A DNA stretch of 40,140 nucleotides from Spirochaetales bacterium (GTDB lineage: Bacteria; Spirochaetota; Spirochaetia; SZUA-6; DRHE01). Positions 20,451 to 29,509 of the stretch are shown piece after piece. Made by a program: the position numbers and the translations under genes. Where the stretch lies: positions 1-40,140 of the forward strand of contig JAUWZD010000037.1 in the NCBI GenBank assembly GCA_030615505.1, in the 5' to 3' direction. The notes below the pieces were generated by a model. That model had not been told where the DNA came from and did not search any database. It saw nothing but the letters and a program-made list of their open reading frames with translations. Position 1 is the stretch's first letter. Every line of letters begins with the position of its first letter.

Positions 20451-21573
20451 GTTTCACTCCTTGCGCTGCAGATTGACGGAGCAGCAGATCTATCAGTACC
20501 AGATTCACCATATGTTCCAGTACCGGTACTACTCTTACAGCAATGCACGGATCGTGTCTACCATCCACGGACACGGTTACCGGTCTGCCCCTGCGGTCAA
20601 CACTCTTCTGTTCAATTCTTATGGAGGGCGTGGGCTTTACTACAGCGCGAATAATTAGAGGCTCTCCGGAACTGATTCCTCCTAATACACCTCCCGCTCT
20701 GTTCGAAGCCGGATGCACGCGGCCGTTTAAAACCTCGTAGGCGTCATGTGCCTTGCTCCCCGGTAAATCGGCAAAGCCGAATCCCTGTCCGAACTCAATG
20801 CCCTTTACAGAGCCTACGGACAATACGGCCTGGGCGATTAAAGCATCAAGCTTACCGAAAACAGGTTCGCCCAATCCCACGGGAAGGCCATATGCCCGCA
20901 CTTCAACAATTCCCCCTAAGGAATCTCCCCGGCAGGAGGCATCCTGTATTTCTCTTTCCATGGCCAGGGCCGTCTCTGAATGCGGACACCGAACGGGGCT
21001 GGAATATATCTCCCGGCGAAGGCCCGGTATCCGGGAGATACCGGCATGGGAAAAATCAGTTTCCCAAAATCCTTTCTCTCCTGTCTCTAAGATAATCATA
21101 CCTATCTGGCGCACAAAGCCGAAAACGGCAATGCCTCGCCGGGTCAGTATTTTTTGCGCTACTGCGCCGGCTGCAACCCTGGCTGCCGTTTCCCTTCCTG
21201 AGGCCCTGCCGCCTCCCCGGTAATCCCTGTGCCCGTATTTTCCCTCGTATGTGAAATCCGCGTGCCCCGGTCTGAATAGATCTTTTAACTTCTCATAATC
21301 CCCTGGCCTGGCATCCCGGTTGCGGATAAGCAGGCTGATCGGTGTCCCTGTGGTTTTCCCCTCAAACACCCCGGAGAGAATTTCAACCGTATCCTCTTCC
21401 TGCCTGGAAGATGCCAGTTCCCCCTGTCCCGGTTTGCGAAGATCAAGTTCCTTCTGAATATCCTCAGGCGACAGCTTAAGCCCTGACGGACAGCCGTCTA
21501 TTACAGCGCCCACGGCCGGGCCGTGAGATTCACCCCAGGTAGTGACTCTAAAATATAGGCCGAAGCTGTTCAT
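20443..21573 (-). CDS. aroC: chorismate synthase
   Basis: It converts 5-enolpyruvylshikimate 3-phosphate to chorismate with reduced FMN as cofactor, the last step of the shikimate pathway. The N-terminus MNSFGLYFRVTTWGESHGPA and the motifs YGHRDYRGGGRASGRETAARVAAGA and GGISSGEPLIIRAVVKPTPSI are diagnostic; length 376 is normal. I chose the ATG at 21573 rather than an upstream start at 21594, because the former begins the family-conserved sequence and overlaps the mutase stop as ATGA, a typical coupling. It is followed by an eight-base overlap with the small membrane-protein gene. Confidence 0.95.
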   Translation of the reverse strand: MNSFGLYFRVTTWGESHGPAVGAVIDGCPSGLKLSPEDIQKELDLRKPGQGELASSRQEEDTVEILSGVFEGKTTGTPISLLIRNRDARPGDYEKLKDLFRPGHADFTYEGKYGHRDYRGGGRASGRETAARVAAGAVAQKILTRRGIAVFGFVRQIGMIILETGEKGFWETDFSHAGISRIPGLRREIYSSPVRCPHSETALAMEREIQDASCRGDSLGGIVEVRAYGLPVGLGEPVFGKLDALIAQAVLSVGSVKGIEFGQGFGFADLPGSKAHDAYEVLNGRVHPASNRAGGVLGGISSGEPLIIRAVVKPTPSIRIEQKSVDRRGRPVTVSVDGRHDPCIAVRVVPVLEHMVNLVLIDLLLRQSAAQGVKHG

Positions 21574-22988
21574 GCGTAGATGTCGTTTCCCCATTCCGGC
21601 TCTACTTCCGGATGTGTCAGTATCTTTTTCCTGAAGAGATCCCGGATTTCAAGTAAGCGCTCTTCTGTTTTAGCTTCAAAAATTATGACAAGCTCCGGTA
21701 GATTCGAAGAAGCTCTTACCAGCCCCCAGCCGTCATCGAACACGACCCGGGCTCCGTTAATATCGATTACACTGTCTCCGTATTCCTGTTTGAACTCCTT
21801 AACGAGCTGCTCAACCACCCGGTATTTCACATCATCAGGGCAGTGGGCCTGTATTTCAGGAGAGGTAATATACTGAGGAATTGTTTTTAATAGCTCAGAT
21901 AAGGATTTCTCCTGATATGAGAGATACTCCAGCAGCTTTACAGCAGCATACAGGGCATCGTCAAAGCCGTAGTAGCCCTCATTATAGAAGATATGCCCGC
22001 TTCTCTCGCCGCCGAGCTCGGCTTTTATTTCATGCAGTTTGGCTTTTATATGTGAGTGCCCTGTTTTCCACATGACGGGCTGTCCGCCGCGGGCTTCTAT
22101 CTCTTCGATCAAAGCCTGTGTGCATTTAACATCAAATACAATTTTAGAGCCTGGTTTTTTCTCAAGCAGGTCTCTGGCTAACAATATCAATACCTTATCA
22201 CTCCAGACATTATTCCCAGCCTCATCTTCCACACCCAATCGATCACCGTCACCGTCAAATCCTAACCCGATATCCGCCTGGATGTACGGATGGGTCACCA
22301 TTTCCTTAAGTCGCTTGCGCGCTTTTAGATTCGAGGGATTGGGGAAATAATTCGGATAGGCTGTATCCGGATCGCAGTAGAGCTGAAAAGTCATACAGCC
22401 GATTCTCTGCAGGACCTCGTAGGCGAATAACCCGGCCCCGCCATTACCGCATTCCACCACAACCTTAAGCTGCCTGCCGAGCTTTACTCCGGAACTAACC
22501 CGCTCAATATAAGCGGAGCGAACATCCCGGCTTTCATACCTCCCGTTCCCATTTACCCTGTTCCCCTCACATACAAGCCGGTACAGTTCTTTTACCTCGG
22601 CCGTACCCAGTGTTTGCGAGAGACCGCTGGATAGTTTCACGCCGCTCCAGTCATTCGGATTGTGACTGGCGGTGATTATCAACCCGGCTTCAACCCGGTA
22701 GTGGTGCTGGGCAAAATATAGGACCGGGCTTAAGGTAAGACCAATATCGATCACATTACAGCCTGAAGAGAGCAGCCCCATGGCCGCGGCATTCTTGAAA
22801 TCAAGTGAGGTAATACGGTTATCGTAACCGATCACAATATCCTTTAGATTTCGCTTAAACAGGAACTGGCCATAGGCGTGGGCAATAAGAAACACGGACT
22901 CAGCATTCAGCTCCTCCTCGCTGATCCGCCCCCGCAGATCGTATTCACGGAACATATTTTTAAATGCGGGGTTGTATACATCTATCAT
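21570..22988 (-). CDS. phosphomannomutase/phosphoglucomutase (alpha-D-phosphohexomutase)
   Basis: The enzyme moves phosphate between C6 and C1 of mannose or glucose phosphate through a phosphoserine. The four family loops are present: TASHNPNDWSG (about 104-114, catalytic Ser in SHNP), the metal loop FDGDGDRLGV (about 244-253), the sugar loop GERSGHIFYNEGYY (about 330), and a C-terminal phosphate loop with RASSNLPEL (about 426). The N-terminus FKNMFREYDLRG resembles AlgC/ManB. Length 472 is normal. It opens a six-gene minus-strand operon (mutase, aroC, membrane protein, miaB, LapA-like, SPOR) and probably feeds polysaccharide or glycolipid precursors. Confidence 0.92.
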   Translation of the reverse strand: MIDVYNPAFKNMFREYDLRGRISEEELNAESVFLIAHAYGQFLFKRNLKDIVIGYDNRITSLDFKNAAAMGLLSSGCNVIDIGLTLSPVLYFAQHHYRVEAGLIITASHNPNDWSGVKLSSGLSQTLGTAEVKELYRLVCEGNRVNGNGRYESRDVRSAYIERVSSGVKLGRQLKVVVECGNGGAGLFAYEVLQRIGCMTFQLYCDPDTAYPNYFPNPSNLKARKRLKEMVTHPYIQADIGLGFDGDGDRLGVEDEAGNNVWSDKVLILLARDLLEKKPGSKIVFDVKCTQALIEEIEARGGQPVMWKTGHSHIKAKLHEIKAELGGERSGHIFYNEGYYGFDDALYAAVKLLEYLSYQEKSLSELLKTIPQYITSPEIQAHCPDDVKYRVVEQLVKEFKQEYGDSVIDINGARVVFDDGWGLVRASSNLPELVIIFEAKTEERLLEIRDLFRKKILTHPEVEPEWGNDIYA

Positions 22989-23106
22989 AAACTTGCCTCC
23001 TCACCAGAATAATAAGATAGATAGAATAGATATGCAATCGGATACGGGGTGCCGGCTTCCCGTGTCGCACTGAAAAATTACATCCACTTGAAGTGTAAAT
23101 CATAGC

Positions 23107-23121
23107 GCAGCCTGCGGCTGC
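23107..23121. repeat. GC-rich hairpin GCAGCC-TGC-GGCTGC
   Basis: A perfect six-pair stem with a three-base loop lies 118 bases upstream of the mutase start, in its probable leader. There is no T-run on either side, so it is not a standard terminator. It may be a leader structure. Confidence 0.5.
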
Positions 23122-23144
23122 ATCCAAACATGTCTTTTAAAGTG

Positions 23145-23169
23145 AAATCTTGTTAAAAAAACAAGATTT
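23145..23169. repeat. ten-base inverted repeat AAATCTTGTT/AACAAGATTT
   Basis: A perfect ten-pair AT-rich stem closes over a five-A loop. It sits between the mutase operon and the MntA-HepT promoter. It lacks a proper T tail, so termination is doubtful; it may be a binding site or cruciform. Confidence 0.6.
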
Positions 23170-23204
23170 TGGGCTATCATAGTATAGATTAAAAGTACAA
23201 ACGA

Positions 23205-23233
23205 TTGACTGTAATTATAAAAATGCCTATCTT
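23205..23233 (+). promoter_or_regulatory. promoter of the MntA-HepT fusion
   Basis: TTGACT (23205-23210), 17 bases, TATCTT (23228-23233). The expected start of transcription falls within a few bases of the ATG at 23242 and no Shine-Dalgarno is visible, so the message may be leaderless. Confidence 0.6.
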
Positions 23234-23241
23234 TTACTGGC

Positions 23242-24108
23242 ATGAAAACGCATGAAATTGAGCAAGAGATAGCCTTACTTAAAGATTACTTTTCGAAAAG
23301 ACCTAATGTTCTCCTATCTTTTATCTTTGGTTCACATGCTTCTCAGCGAATACACAAGTCCTCGGATTGGGATATTGCCGTCTATTTTAAACCAGTTTAT
23401 AAATATATTGAATGGGAAGATCTGTCGCGAGAATATCCGGAAGAAGATGAGATATGGGAGGATTGTATAGACCTCCTAAAAACAGATAACATAGATCTGC
23501 TGGTGTTAAATAGGGCACCTGCTTCTGTGGCTGCTTCTGCTTTAAACGGCATACCTCTCACTGTAAAAGATCATGGTCTATGGTGTAAGTTCATGCTTAT
23601 AGTCACACGGGAGGCAGAGGATTATAGACAATTTGTAGATGAATATTATGCCATACTGCAGCGCTCGTTTTCCTTAAATCCGTACGATAAAGAAATTATT
23701 AAAAAGACCCTTAGCTTTATTGAAGAACAGATAAGCTTATATTCATATTTTAAAGATCTTAGCGAAAAAGATTACAGCAATGATATCCATAAACGAAATG
23801 ATGTTGAGCGATGGATCGAGAATGTCGTAAATGCAAGTATCGACATAGCGAAAGTCATTTTAGCCGGTAAGCGTAAGGCAATTCCCGGTACCTATCGTGA
23901 GATTATGAAACAAGCTTCATGGGAGCTAAAACTAGATAATGACGAAGAGTTTATAGTAAAATTCGGACAATGGACACGGTTGAGAAATATCCTTGCCCAC
24001 GAGTATCTTGATATCAAATGGCAAAGGATCTCAGCTTTTATCCAAAACAGCTCTCATTATATTAAGAGATTTATTGAAGCCGCAAAGAACTATATTGCAG
24101 AAGTTTAA
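23242..24108 (+). CDS. fused MntA-type nucleotidyltransferase / HepT-type HEPN protein
   Basis: The 288-residue protein joins both halves of a HepT-MntA toxin-antitoxin pair. Residues about 20-100 form a minimal nucleotidyltransferase with G30-S31 and D42-W-D44 (GSHASQRIHKSSDWDIAV) plus a third Asp85 (NIDLLVL). Residues about 135-288 are an alpha-helical HEPN domain with R248-NILA-H253-E-Y255, the RX4HXY motif of the HepT RNase. In known pairs, MntA blocks HepT by adding AMP units to that Tyr. Here all catalytic residues are kept in one chain, so modification could occur within the molecule. It stands alone, flanked by non-coding sequence. Confidence 0.82.
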   Translation: MKTHEIEQEIALLKDYFSKRPNVLLSFIFGSHASQRIHKSSDWDIAVYFKPVYKYIEWEDLSREYPEEDEIWEDCIDLLKTDNIDLLVLNRAPASVAASALNGIPLTVKDHGLWCKFMLIVTREAEDYRQFVDEYYAILQRSFSLNPYDKEIIKKTLSFIEEQISLYSYFKDLSEKDYSNDIHKRNDVERWIENVVNASIDIAKVILAGKRKAIPGTYREIMKQASWELKLDNDEEFIVKFGQWTRLRNILAHEYLDIKWQRISAFIQNSSHYIKRFIEAAKNYIAEV

Positions 24109-24485
24109 AACCGGAAAAGTTAGTGTTGCTCTACAGACAGAAAGGTAAGCACTTTATCTTCGGTCTGCCCGGAAAACCAAAATTATACCAAAGATACTCC
24201 TCTTTTCACTTCTCAGGGGAGCAACGCTGTAGTCAACAGGTAACTCTGTTTTATCCCCGGCAACTCAAGTTCATTTCGTGATTTTTGTAACGTTTCACTC
24301 CCGCGATATAAACCCAAACTGGCCAGCACCATGCCTTATATGGAATCTTTCTTTTACTCATAGTTGAATATCTCCGCCGACAGAGCGCCCTCTATCTCGG
24401 TGTCCCACAGAGCAGACATATGTATGTACACTCTAAAAAATATTCATGCGTCAGGACTGCTAAAATAGTATTAATAGGACAGATG
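24109..24485. other. 377-base intergenic stretch with one short open frame
   Basis: No recognisable gene is present. A coding-like open frame runs from GTG 24123 to TGA 24279-24281 (52 codons, including GKHFIFGLPGKPKLYQRY). It has no Shine-Dalgarno and I cannot assign it; it may be a gene relic. The rest shows no terminator or RNA signature. Confidence 0.35.
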
Positions 24486-24494
24486 TGTTATAAT
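24486..24494 (+). promoter_or_regulatory. extended -10 promoter of the FecR/PEGA lipoprotein gene
   Basis: TGTTATAAT contains a consensus TATAAT (24489-24494) preceded by the TG of an extended -10. No good -35 is seen 17 bases upstream, which is usual for extended -10 promoters. A G-rich ribosome site precedes the ATG at 24513. Confidence 0.65.
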
Positions 24495-24512
24495 TTGTAG
24501 TAAGGGGGAGCC

Positions 24513-27113
24513 ATGAAATTTGCATATAAATCGATCAGTTTTCTCTTTCTTGCCGGACTCCTTATACTTATTCCTTCCTCCTGCCGGAAAAAGGAAACTG
24601 CTCCCGAGCCTATTGCTTCTGAGCCTATGGCTCCCGAGCCTACGGCCGCAGCCCTTAAGCCTGTAGTTGAAGAAAAAGATATGACTCCTTTAGAGATTCC
24701 TGAATACAACCAGGCCCTGGTAACCTTTCTCTCCGGTGAAGTACTGGCCTCAACCGGCATCGGAGAGGCCGGGCAGGAGGAATGGCAGTATGTGGAGATC
24801 GGAGATTTTTTAGAAGAAGAATATACACTGAGTGTAGGCCCGGAATCTTACTGTGAGCTGCAGTTCGGCGATGTAGCGGCCCTCCGCATTCAGGCCAACA
24901 CAGAGGTGCTTTTAAAGGATGTTTTTCTTAAACCTGATGAGGCGAATATAGGGGTGAAACTGGCAATCGGATCTGTCTTAGCCAAAGTAAGCATCCTTGC
25001 AGGCAGCGATAAGTTTACAGTTAAGTCGAATACGGCCGTATGCGGTGTCCGTGGTACGGAGTTTGGGGTCAGGGTCACTGAAGATGGGAAGACTCACCTG
25101 GCCGTGAGGGAAGGAACAGTGGCAGTATTACCTGCCGGCGTAGATTTGGATGAACTAAAAGAAAAAATTGATGTTAAGGATGAGAATCTGTTGGCGGCTT
25201 TAGAAAAAATCGAACAGGCTGCTCCAATTGTTGCTGCCGGTCAGGAGATAACCATCGGTGAAGAAACCTTAAAAGAAACCGAAGAGGTATTTAAAGCGGT
25301 TGAGACAACTGTGGTAAAAATTCTCGAAGACAAAGAATTAGCGGTTTCGTTCGATAAAATCGAAGAGTCTGTTGAAGAGCTCAACAAGCTGGTGGAGGAC
25401 ACTAACAGAAAGGTCAGCGAGGTCATAGAACCGCCCCGAGAAATTTCTGAGCAAAGCGCTAAAGAGCTTCAAGTCATTGATAAAATAAAACTGGTGGAAA
25501 TTCCTGTAGCGCCCGCTGCAACCAGGGATGTTAAGCCTGGACAAGCCAGACCTGAGCCTGAGGTCAAACTGGAAAAGATTGCCTTCTCTGTGAACCCGCG
25601 CGAGGCAGAGATATTTATTAACGGCGAACGCATAGGCAGGGGGCGATTTTCAGGTCTTTTTTCCCATGGAGAGAGCCTCACTGTAGTAATGAAGAGTGAG
25701 GGATATATGGATTATGAGTTTACCATTAGGGTGGAGAAAAATTCAGGAAAGCTCTATTCTATCATCTTGCAGAAAAAGCCGGTGCCGAGAGAAGAGATTG
25801 CTAAAGACGAGATCGCTAAAGAAGAGATTTCCAAAGAGGAAAAACAAAAGCAGGTCGTAGTCGCTACTGAACAGACCGTTGCTAAAATCCCTAAACAGGC
25901 TGAAAAAACTAAGCGGATTGTTATCCGGACCCGGCCCGATGATGCTGAGATAATTTTGGATGGACGTGTCGTGAGCAGGGGCACATACACCGGTATGTTT
26001 CCGCTCAGCCGAAGTATTGCCCTTCAGGTACGAAGACCGGGATACAAGCCTCAGATTGTGACGATTGACGTGCAGAGCGCCAAAGACACACCCTATCTTA
26101 TTTCCCTTAAAAGCTTACCCATTGTAAGAAGGTCACAAGTCTCAGAAGCTTCCATTACAGGAAATATCTTAGTGACCCGGGAGAGGATGTATGTGGCGGA
26201 CAGAATGGGCGTGCTCTTCGCCCTTGACCACCACAGGCAGGAGAAAGTGCTCTGGTCCGTGTCAACCATAAATTCTGATAATGAAAATTCCTCTCCGGTC
26301 GTCATCGGAAATAATCTCTATTTTTCCGGTTCAGATGAATTTGTCATTGTAAAAGCTTTAACCGGCAAGGTGCTTAAGCGCCTGTCGCTGGATAGGGATT
26401 ACAGCCACCTGTTCGGACGGCGGATTGTTCCCTTTGAAAATTTTGCCATCTTTCCGGCCAATAACAACATAAGGCTTATGAACCTTTTTACCGGTGAAAC
26501 CGTGAAGCAGATAGCAGTTCCCGGCGGTTCCAGAATGACACCGGCTGTTTACAACGGCAGGATTCTCATAGTCAATCAGGAAGGTGTTTTCCTTGTGATT
26601 AATCCTGATAATGGAAAGATCGAATCCCGGATTAAGACAGAAGCGGTTCAACCGATCGCTATTGCGGTTACAACCTATGGCGACCGGGCCTACTTTGCGG
26701 GCAGAAAGGGTCTTATGGTGTGTGTGGATCTGGTTAAAGAAGAGGTTAGGTGGGAAACTCCCCTACCCGGAAGAAAGGAAAGAGGTATCTTCCAGGATCT
26801 GGAAGTCGGAAGAGATGGGGTGTTCTCCGTTTCTGACGGCGTACTCTACGGGTACTCTCTGGATGAAGGAGATATGCTGTTCGCTCCTGTAAGGGGGGCA
26901 ACGTCTCCACCCCTATATAAGGAAGACCAGGAACGGCTCTACTTTGGAGGGCCAGACAATACCCTGCTGATTACAGATACTAAGGGAAGAATCCTGAAAG
27001 AGCTGGATGTTGATCATAAAATAACAACCAGGCCCAGGTTCGAAGGTACGAACCTGATTGTGGGAACTGATTCAGGAGAACTTATAGTTATTAATCTTGA
27101 AGCAATAGAATAG
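24513..27113 (+). CDS. large lipoprotein: FecR domain, two PEGA domains, PQQ-like beta-propeller
   Basis: This is an 866-residue envelope protein. A signal ending IPSSC (Cys24) marks a likely lipoprotein, followed by a Pro/Glu-rich spacer with repeated SEPMAPEP-like units. Residues about 68-180 are a FecR domain (VCGVRGTEFGVRV). Residues 205-330 are acidic and helical. PEGA domain 1 lies at about 358-425 (VNPREAEIFINGERIGRG), then Lys/Glu repeats (KDEIAKEEISKEE), then PEGA domain 2 at about 467-535. The last 320 residues are a beta-propeller with PQQ/WD40-like blades (FALDHHRQEKVLWSVS, VCVDLVKEEVRWETPLPG). It likely binds polymer or proteins at the wall. It lies 74 bases before the Hsp70 operon. 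Confidence 0.85.
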   Translation: MKFAYKSISFLFLAGLLILIPSSCRKKETAPEPIASEPMAPEPTAAALKPVVEEKDMTPLEIPEYNQALVTFLSGEVLASTGIGEAGQEEWQYVEIGDFLEEEYTLSVGPESYCELQFGDVAALRIQANTEVLLKDVFLKPDEANIGVKLAIGSVLAKVSILAGSDKFTVKSNTAVCGVRGTEFGVRVTEDGKTHLAVREGTVAVLPAGVDLDELKEKIDVKDENLLAALEKIEQAAPIVAAGQEITIGEETLKETEEVFKAVETTVVKILEDKELAVSFDKIEESVEELNKLVEDTNRKVSEVIEPPREISEQSAKELQVIDKIKLVEIPVAPAATRDVKPGQARPEPEVKLEKIAFSVNPREAEIFINGERIGRGRFSGLFSHGESLTVVMKSEGYMDYEFTIRVEKNSGKLYSIILQKKPVPREEIAKDEIAKEEISKEEKQKQVVVATEQTVAKIPKQAEKTKRIVIRTRPDDAEIILDGRVVSRGTYTGMFPLSRSIALQVRRPGYKPQIVTIDVQSAKDTPYLISLKSLPIVRRSQVSEASITGNILVTRERMYVADRMGVLFALDHHRQEKVLWSVSTINSDNENSSPVVIGNNLYFSGSDEFVIVKALTGKVLKRLSLDRDYSHLFGRRIVPFENFAIFPANNNIRLMNLFTGETVKQIAVPGGSRMTPAVYNGRILIVNQEGVFLVINPDNGKIESRIKTEAVQPIAIAVTTYGDRAYFAGRKGLMVCVDLVKEEVRWETPLPGRKERGIFQDLEVGRDGVFSVSDGVLYGYSLDEGDMLFAPVRGATSPPLYKEDQERLYFGGPDNTLLITDTKGRILKELDVDHKITTRPRFEGTNLIVGTDSGELIVINLEAIE

Positions 27114-27115
27114 TA

Positions 27116-27128
27116 CGGAAGACTTCCG
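27116..27128. repeat. palindrome CGGAAG-A-CTTCCG
   Basis: A perfect 13-base inverted repeat starts just after the lipoprotein stop, 15 bases before the -35 of the Hsp70 operon. The one-base loop and missing T-run make a terminator unlikely. It could be an operator for the Hsp70 promoter. Confidence 0.45.
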
Positions 27129-27142
27129 GCCTGCACTTCACC

Positions 27143-27171
27143 TTGACTATTCGTTAATCAATTATTATAAC
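27143..27171 (+). promoter_or_regulatory. promoter of the Hsp70 operon
   Basis: TTGACT (27143-27148), exactly 17 bases, TATAAC (27166-27171): a near-consensus vegetative promoter. No CIRCE element or heat-shock sigma-like pattern is visible, suggesting housekeeping rather than HrcA control. The ribosome site before the ATG at 27188 is weak. Confidence 0.75.
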
Positions 27172-27187
27172 AAAAAGAATAAAGCTT

Positions 27188-29509
27188 ATGTCTAAATTAA
27201 TAGGAATTGATCTTGGAACGACCAACTCTGTCGGAGCAATAAAAAAGGTCCGTACAGAGGTGTTAAAAAATTCTGAAAGGGATCCGATAACACCTTCCTG
27301 CGTTACGATTAAGAATGAGTCTTCTTCAAAACCTGAGTTTGTGGTAGGCAAACACGCTCTGGACTGGCTGAAGCAGGACCCGAAAAACACCATCGTAGCA
27401 GTCAAGCGTTTAATGGGAAGAAACTACAAGGACAGGGAGATTCAGAATATTCTGAAAAGTCAAAAGCTGCAATATCAAATCACACGCCACTCCAGGGGAT
27501 CGGAAAACAGCCTTGCCGTTATCCTGGGCAGGAAAGAGTACACTCCTGAGGAGATATCCTCGAAAATACTGGGGAAAATTCGCGCAGATGCAGAAAAGAC
27601 ATTAGACGATGAAGTAGAGTTCGCCGTAATCACTGTTCCGGCTTATTTCAACGATAAGCAGAAACATGCCACCAGAACCGCAGCAGTGTTGGCGGGATTA
27701 AAGGTGCGCAGGCTTCTCCCCGAACCCACGGCAGCCGCCATTTCCTTCGGGGTGGATACGGTCAAAGGTGATGATGCGAAAACCCTTCTTATCTTCGATT
27801 TCGGCGGGGGAACATTTGACCTTTCAGTTCTGACTGTAAGCGGGGGGCAGTTCATCGAACACGGCAAGGGCGGGGACATGTGGCTCGGCGGCCAGGATAT
27901 CGACCATCTTATCGCAGATTATGCGCTGAAAGAAACGGCAAAAGAATACAAAATAAAAAATATAGAGGAATTCATAGATAAGCAGGATGATATAAGCAAG
28001 AATCGATTTATTGGAGAGCTGAAAGACAGGGCGGAACAGGCTAAAATCCGGTTGAGTACGGAAGAAAAGTCTTATATCGAGATACTGGGGATCTTGAAAG
28101 ACAGTGACGGCGACAGCGTTGATATTGAAGTGGAGCTGACAAAAGACCGTTTCGAGGAGATTATCGCTCCCACAGTGGAGGGCACGATTAAGCTTACCCT
28201 GAAAATGCTTGAGAATATTGACTTCACACCTGACCTTATAGACCAGGTGTTGATGGTGGGGGGGAGTTCACAAATTCCCAGTGTGTCGGATGCGCTCAAG
28301 CGGGAATTCGGTAAGGAAAAGATATTGGTCCACGAAAGACCCATGCTTGCCGTAGCGGAAGGCGCGGCGATCCTGAGCCACAGGCTTTCGGATAAATATG
28401 AGTGCCCTGAATGCGGTACAACCGTGTTACAGTCGGATAAAGTCTGCGGAGACTGCGGATTCGATTTAGAAAAGCATATTATTGAACATGGAGTTCTGGA
28501 CATTGTGCATGCCGCTGCCCATGACTATTACATCCGCCTGGAAAACGATGAGAGATACATGTTTATAGAAAAGAACACACCTCTTCCTTTTGAAAAGACC
28601 GAGGTCTTCAGACTGGTACATCCGGAACAAAGATTGGTCCACATGAAATTTCATAACATAGTAAATGAAAAGGAGGAATCCATAGGCGATCTTTGGCTGG
28701 GGCTTGACATAAAAAAAGAGTTTGATAAGAAAGATAAGAAAGACAAGAAAGACGCTCTACATGTGGGGATTACGTTAAAAATTGACGAGAGTAATATAAT
28801 TGAGGTCACCGCATCAATGAAGGAACACCCGGAGATCCAGCTTTCAAAGAAACTTTCCAGGGGTAAGGCGGATGAAAAGCTCTATCTGTCTTTAGAAGAG
28901 ACCATCAACGAGGCCAATCGAAAAAAGTATTCTTCATATGTCATGACAGATCTGCTCCACCGCACTTTGTCTGCCATAAGGGACATCAATAAAGTGACAG
29001 ACCCTGGTACAGATGAGGTTAATGAAAAGTTTTACGAGCAGGCAAAGCTCAAGATCGAAAAGGCTCGTAAGATTTCAGAGAAGAAGCGCAGCAGTAAGTC
29101 CACAATCTATTATGCTGAGACGGCTCTTGATGACTTTGGACCTGCCATACCGCCCGTAACCCGGAAAGAAATACGTAAAAAAATGACTCACCTGGAAAAT
29201 ATGGATGAGGCGGGCAGCTACGAGGATAATGTTAAAGCACTCGATGACTTGAATAAAATCCTGAACGAGAAACTCGGCGTGGTTAATCTGCTGATAGAAA
29301 TACAGAAAGCCGGGAACTTCTGCATGGATAACAACCCCTCAAAGGCTCCCAAATTCTTCAAGTACATCAACGACATTTTGAAGGCATTCGAAAATGGAGA
29401 TCCAAAAAAAGCCAATTCACTAATAGCCGAAATCATGCCCGAGACCTATGCGACCGTAAAGGCTGAAGAAGTCAAATCGGGAGTGATCTACAAGGATATC
29501 GCAAGGTAA
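27188..29509 (+). CDS. Hsp70 (DnaK-like) chaperone with a zinc ribbon before the interdomain linker
   Basis: A 773-residue Hsp70. The ATPase domain has phosphate-1 [14 protein letters not shown] (5-18), [25 protein letters not shown], phosphate-2 [14 protein letters not shown] and adenosine motif [14 protein letters not shown]2C-X10-CX2C zinc ribbon (Cys406, 409, 420, 423) follows, directly before the linker-like VLDIV and the substrate-binding beta domain ([15 protein letters not shown]). An acidic/basic KDKKDKKD insert lies near residue 520, and a helical lid covers about 580-773. Ordinary DnaK is about 610-640 residues without a zinc ribbon. ATP-driven peptide binding is expected in the cytoplasm. 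The stop TAA abuts the next ATG, so the operon partner genes are probably cofactors. Confidence 0.9.
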   Translation: MSKLIGIDLGTTNSVGAIKKVRTEVLKNSERDPITPSCVTIKNESSSKPEFVVGKHALDWLKQDPKNTIVAVKRLMGRNYKDREIQNILKSQKLQYQITRHSRGSENSLAVILGRKEYTPEEISSKILGKIRADAEKTLDDEVEFAVITVPAYFNDKQKHATRTAAVLAGLKVRRLLPEPTAAAISFGVDTVKGDDAKTLLIFDFGGGTFDLSVLTVSGGQFIEHGKGGDMWLGGQDIDHLIADYALKETAKEYKIKNIEEFIDKQDDISKNRFIGELKDRAEQAKIRLSTEEKSYIEILGILKDSDGDSVDIEVELTKDRFEEIIAPTVEGTIKLTLKMLENIDFTPDLIDQVLMVGGSSQIPSVSDALKREFGKEKILVHERPMLAVAEGAAILSHRLSDKYECPECGTTVLQSDKVCGDCGFDLEKHIIEHGVLDIVHAAAHDYYIRLENDERYMFIEKNTPLPFEKTEVFRLVHPEQRLVHMKFHNIVNEKEESIGDLWLGLDIKKEFDKKDKKDKKDALHVGITLKIDESNIIEVTASMKEHPEIQLSKKLSRGKADEKLYLSLEETINEANRKKYSSYVMTDLLHRTLSAIRDINKVTDPGTDEVNEKFYEQAKLKIEKARKISEKKRSSKSTIYYAETALDDFGPAIPPVTRKEIRKKMTHLENMDEAGSYEDNVKALDDLNKILNEKLGVVNLLIEIQKAGNFCMDNNPSKAPKFFKYINDILKAFENGDPKKANSLIAEIMPETYATVKAEEVKSGVIYKDIAR

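Noticed and set aside
23107..23169. CRISPR or riboswitch in the mutase/MntA-HepT gap
   Set aside because: Only two unrelated hairpins; no repeat-spacer pattern or known aptamer sequence.
24123..24281. Short open frame with GLPGKP resembling the MoeA GLPGNP motif
   Set aside because: Only 52 codons, no ribosome site and no further similarity.
27116..27128. Palindrome CGGAAGACTTCCG as terminator of the lipoprotein gene
   Set aside because: One-base loop and no T-run; kept only as a palindrome.
27143..27187. CIRCE heat-shock element before the Hsp70 gene
   Set aside because: No TTAGCACTC-N9-GAGTGCTAA or related inverted repeat is present.
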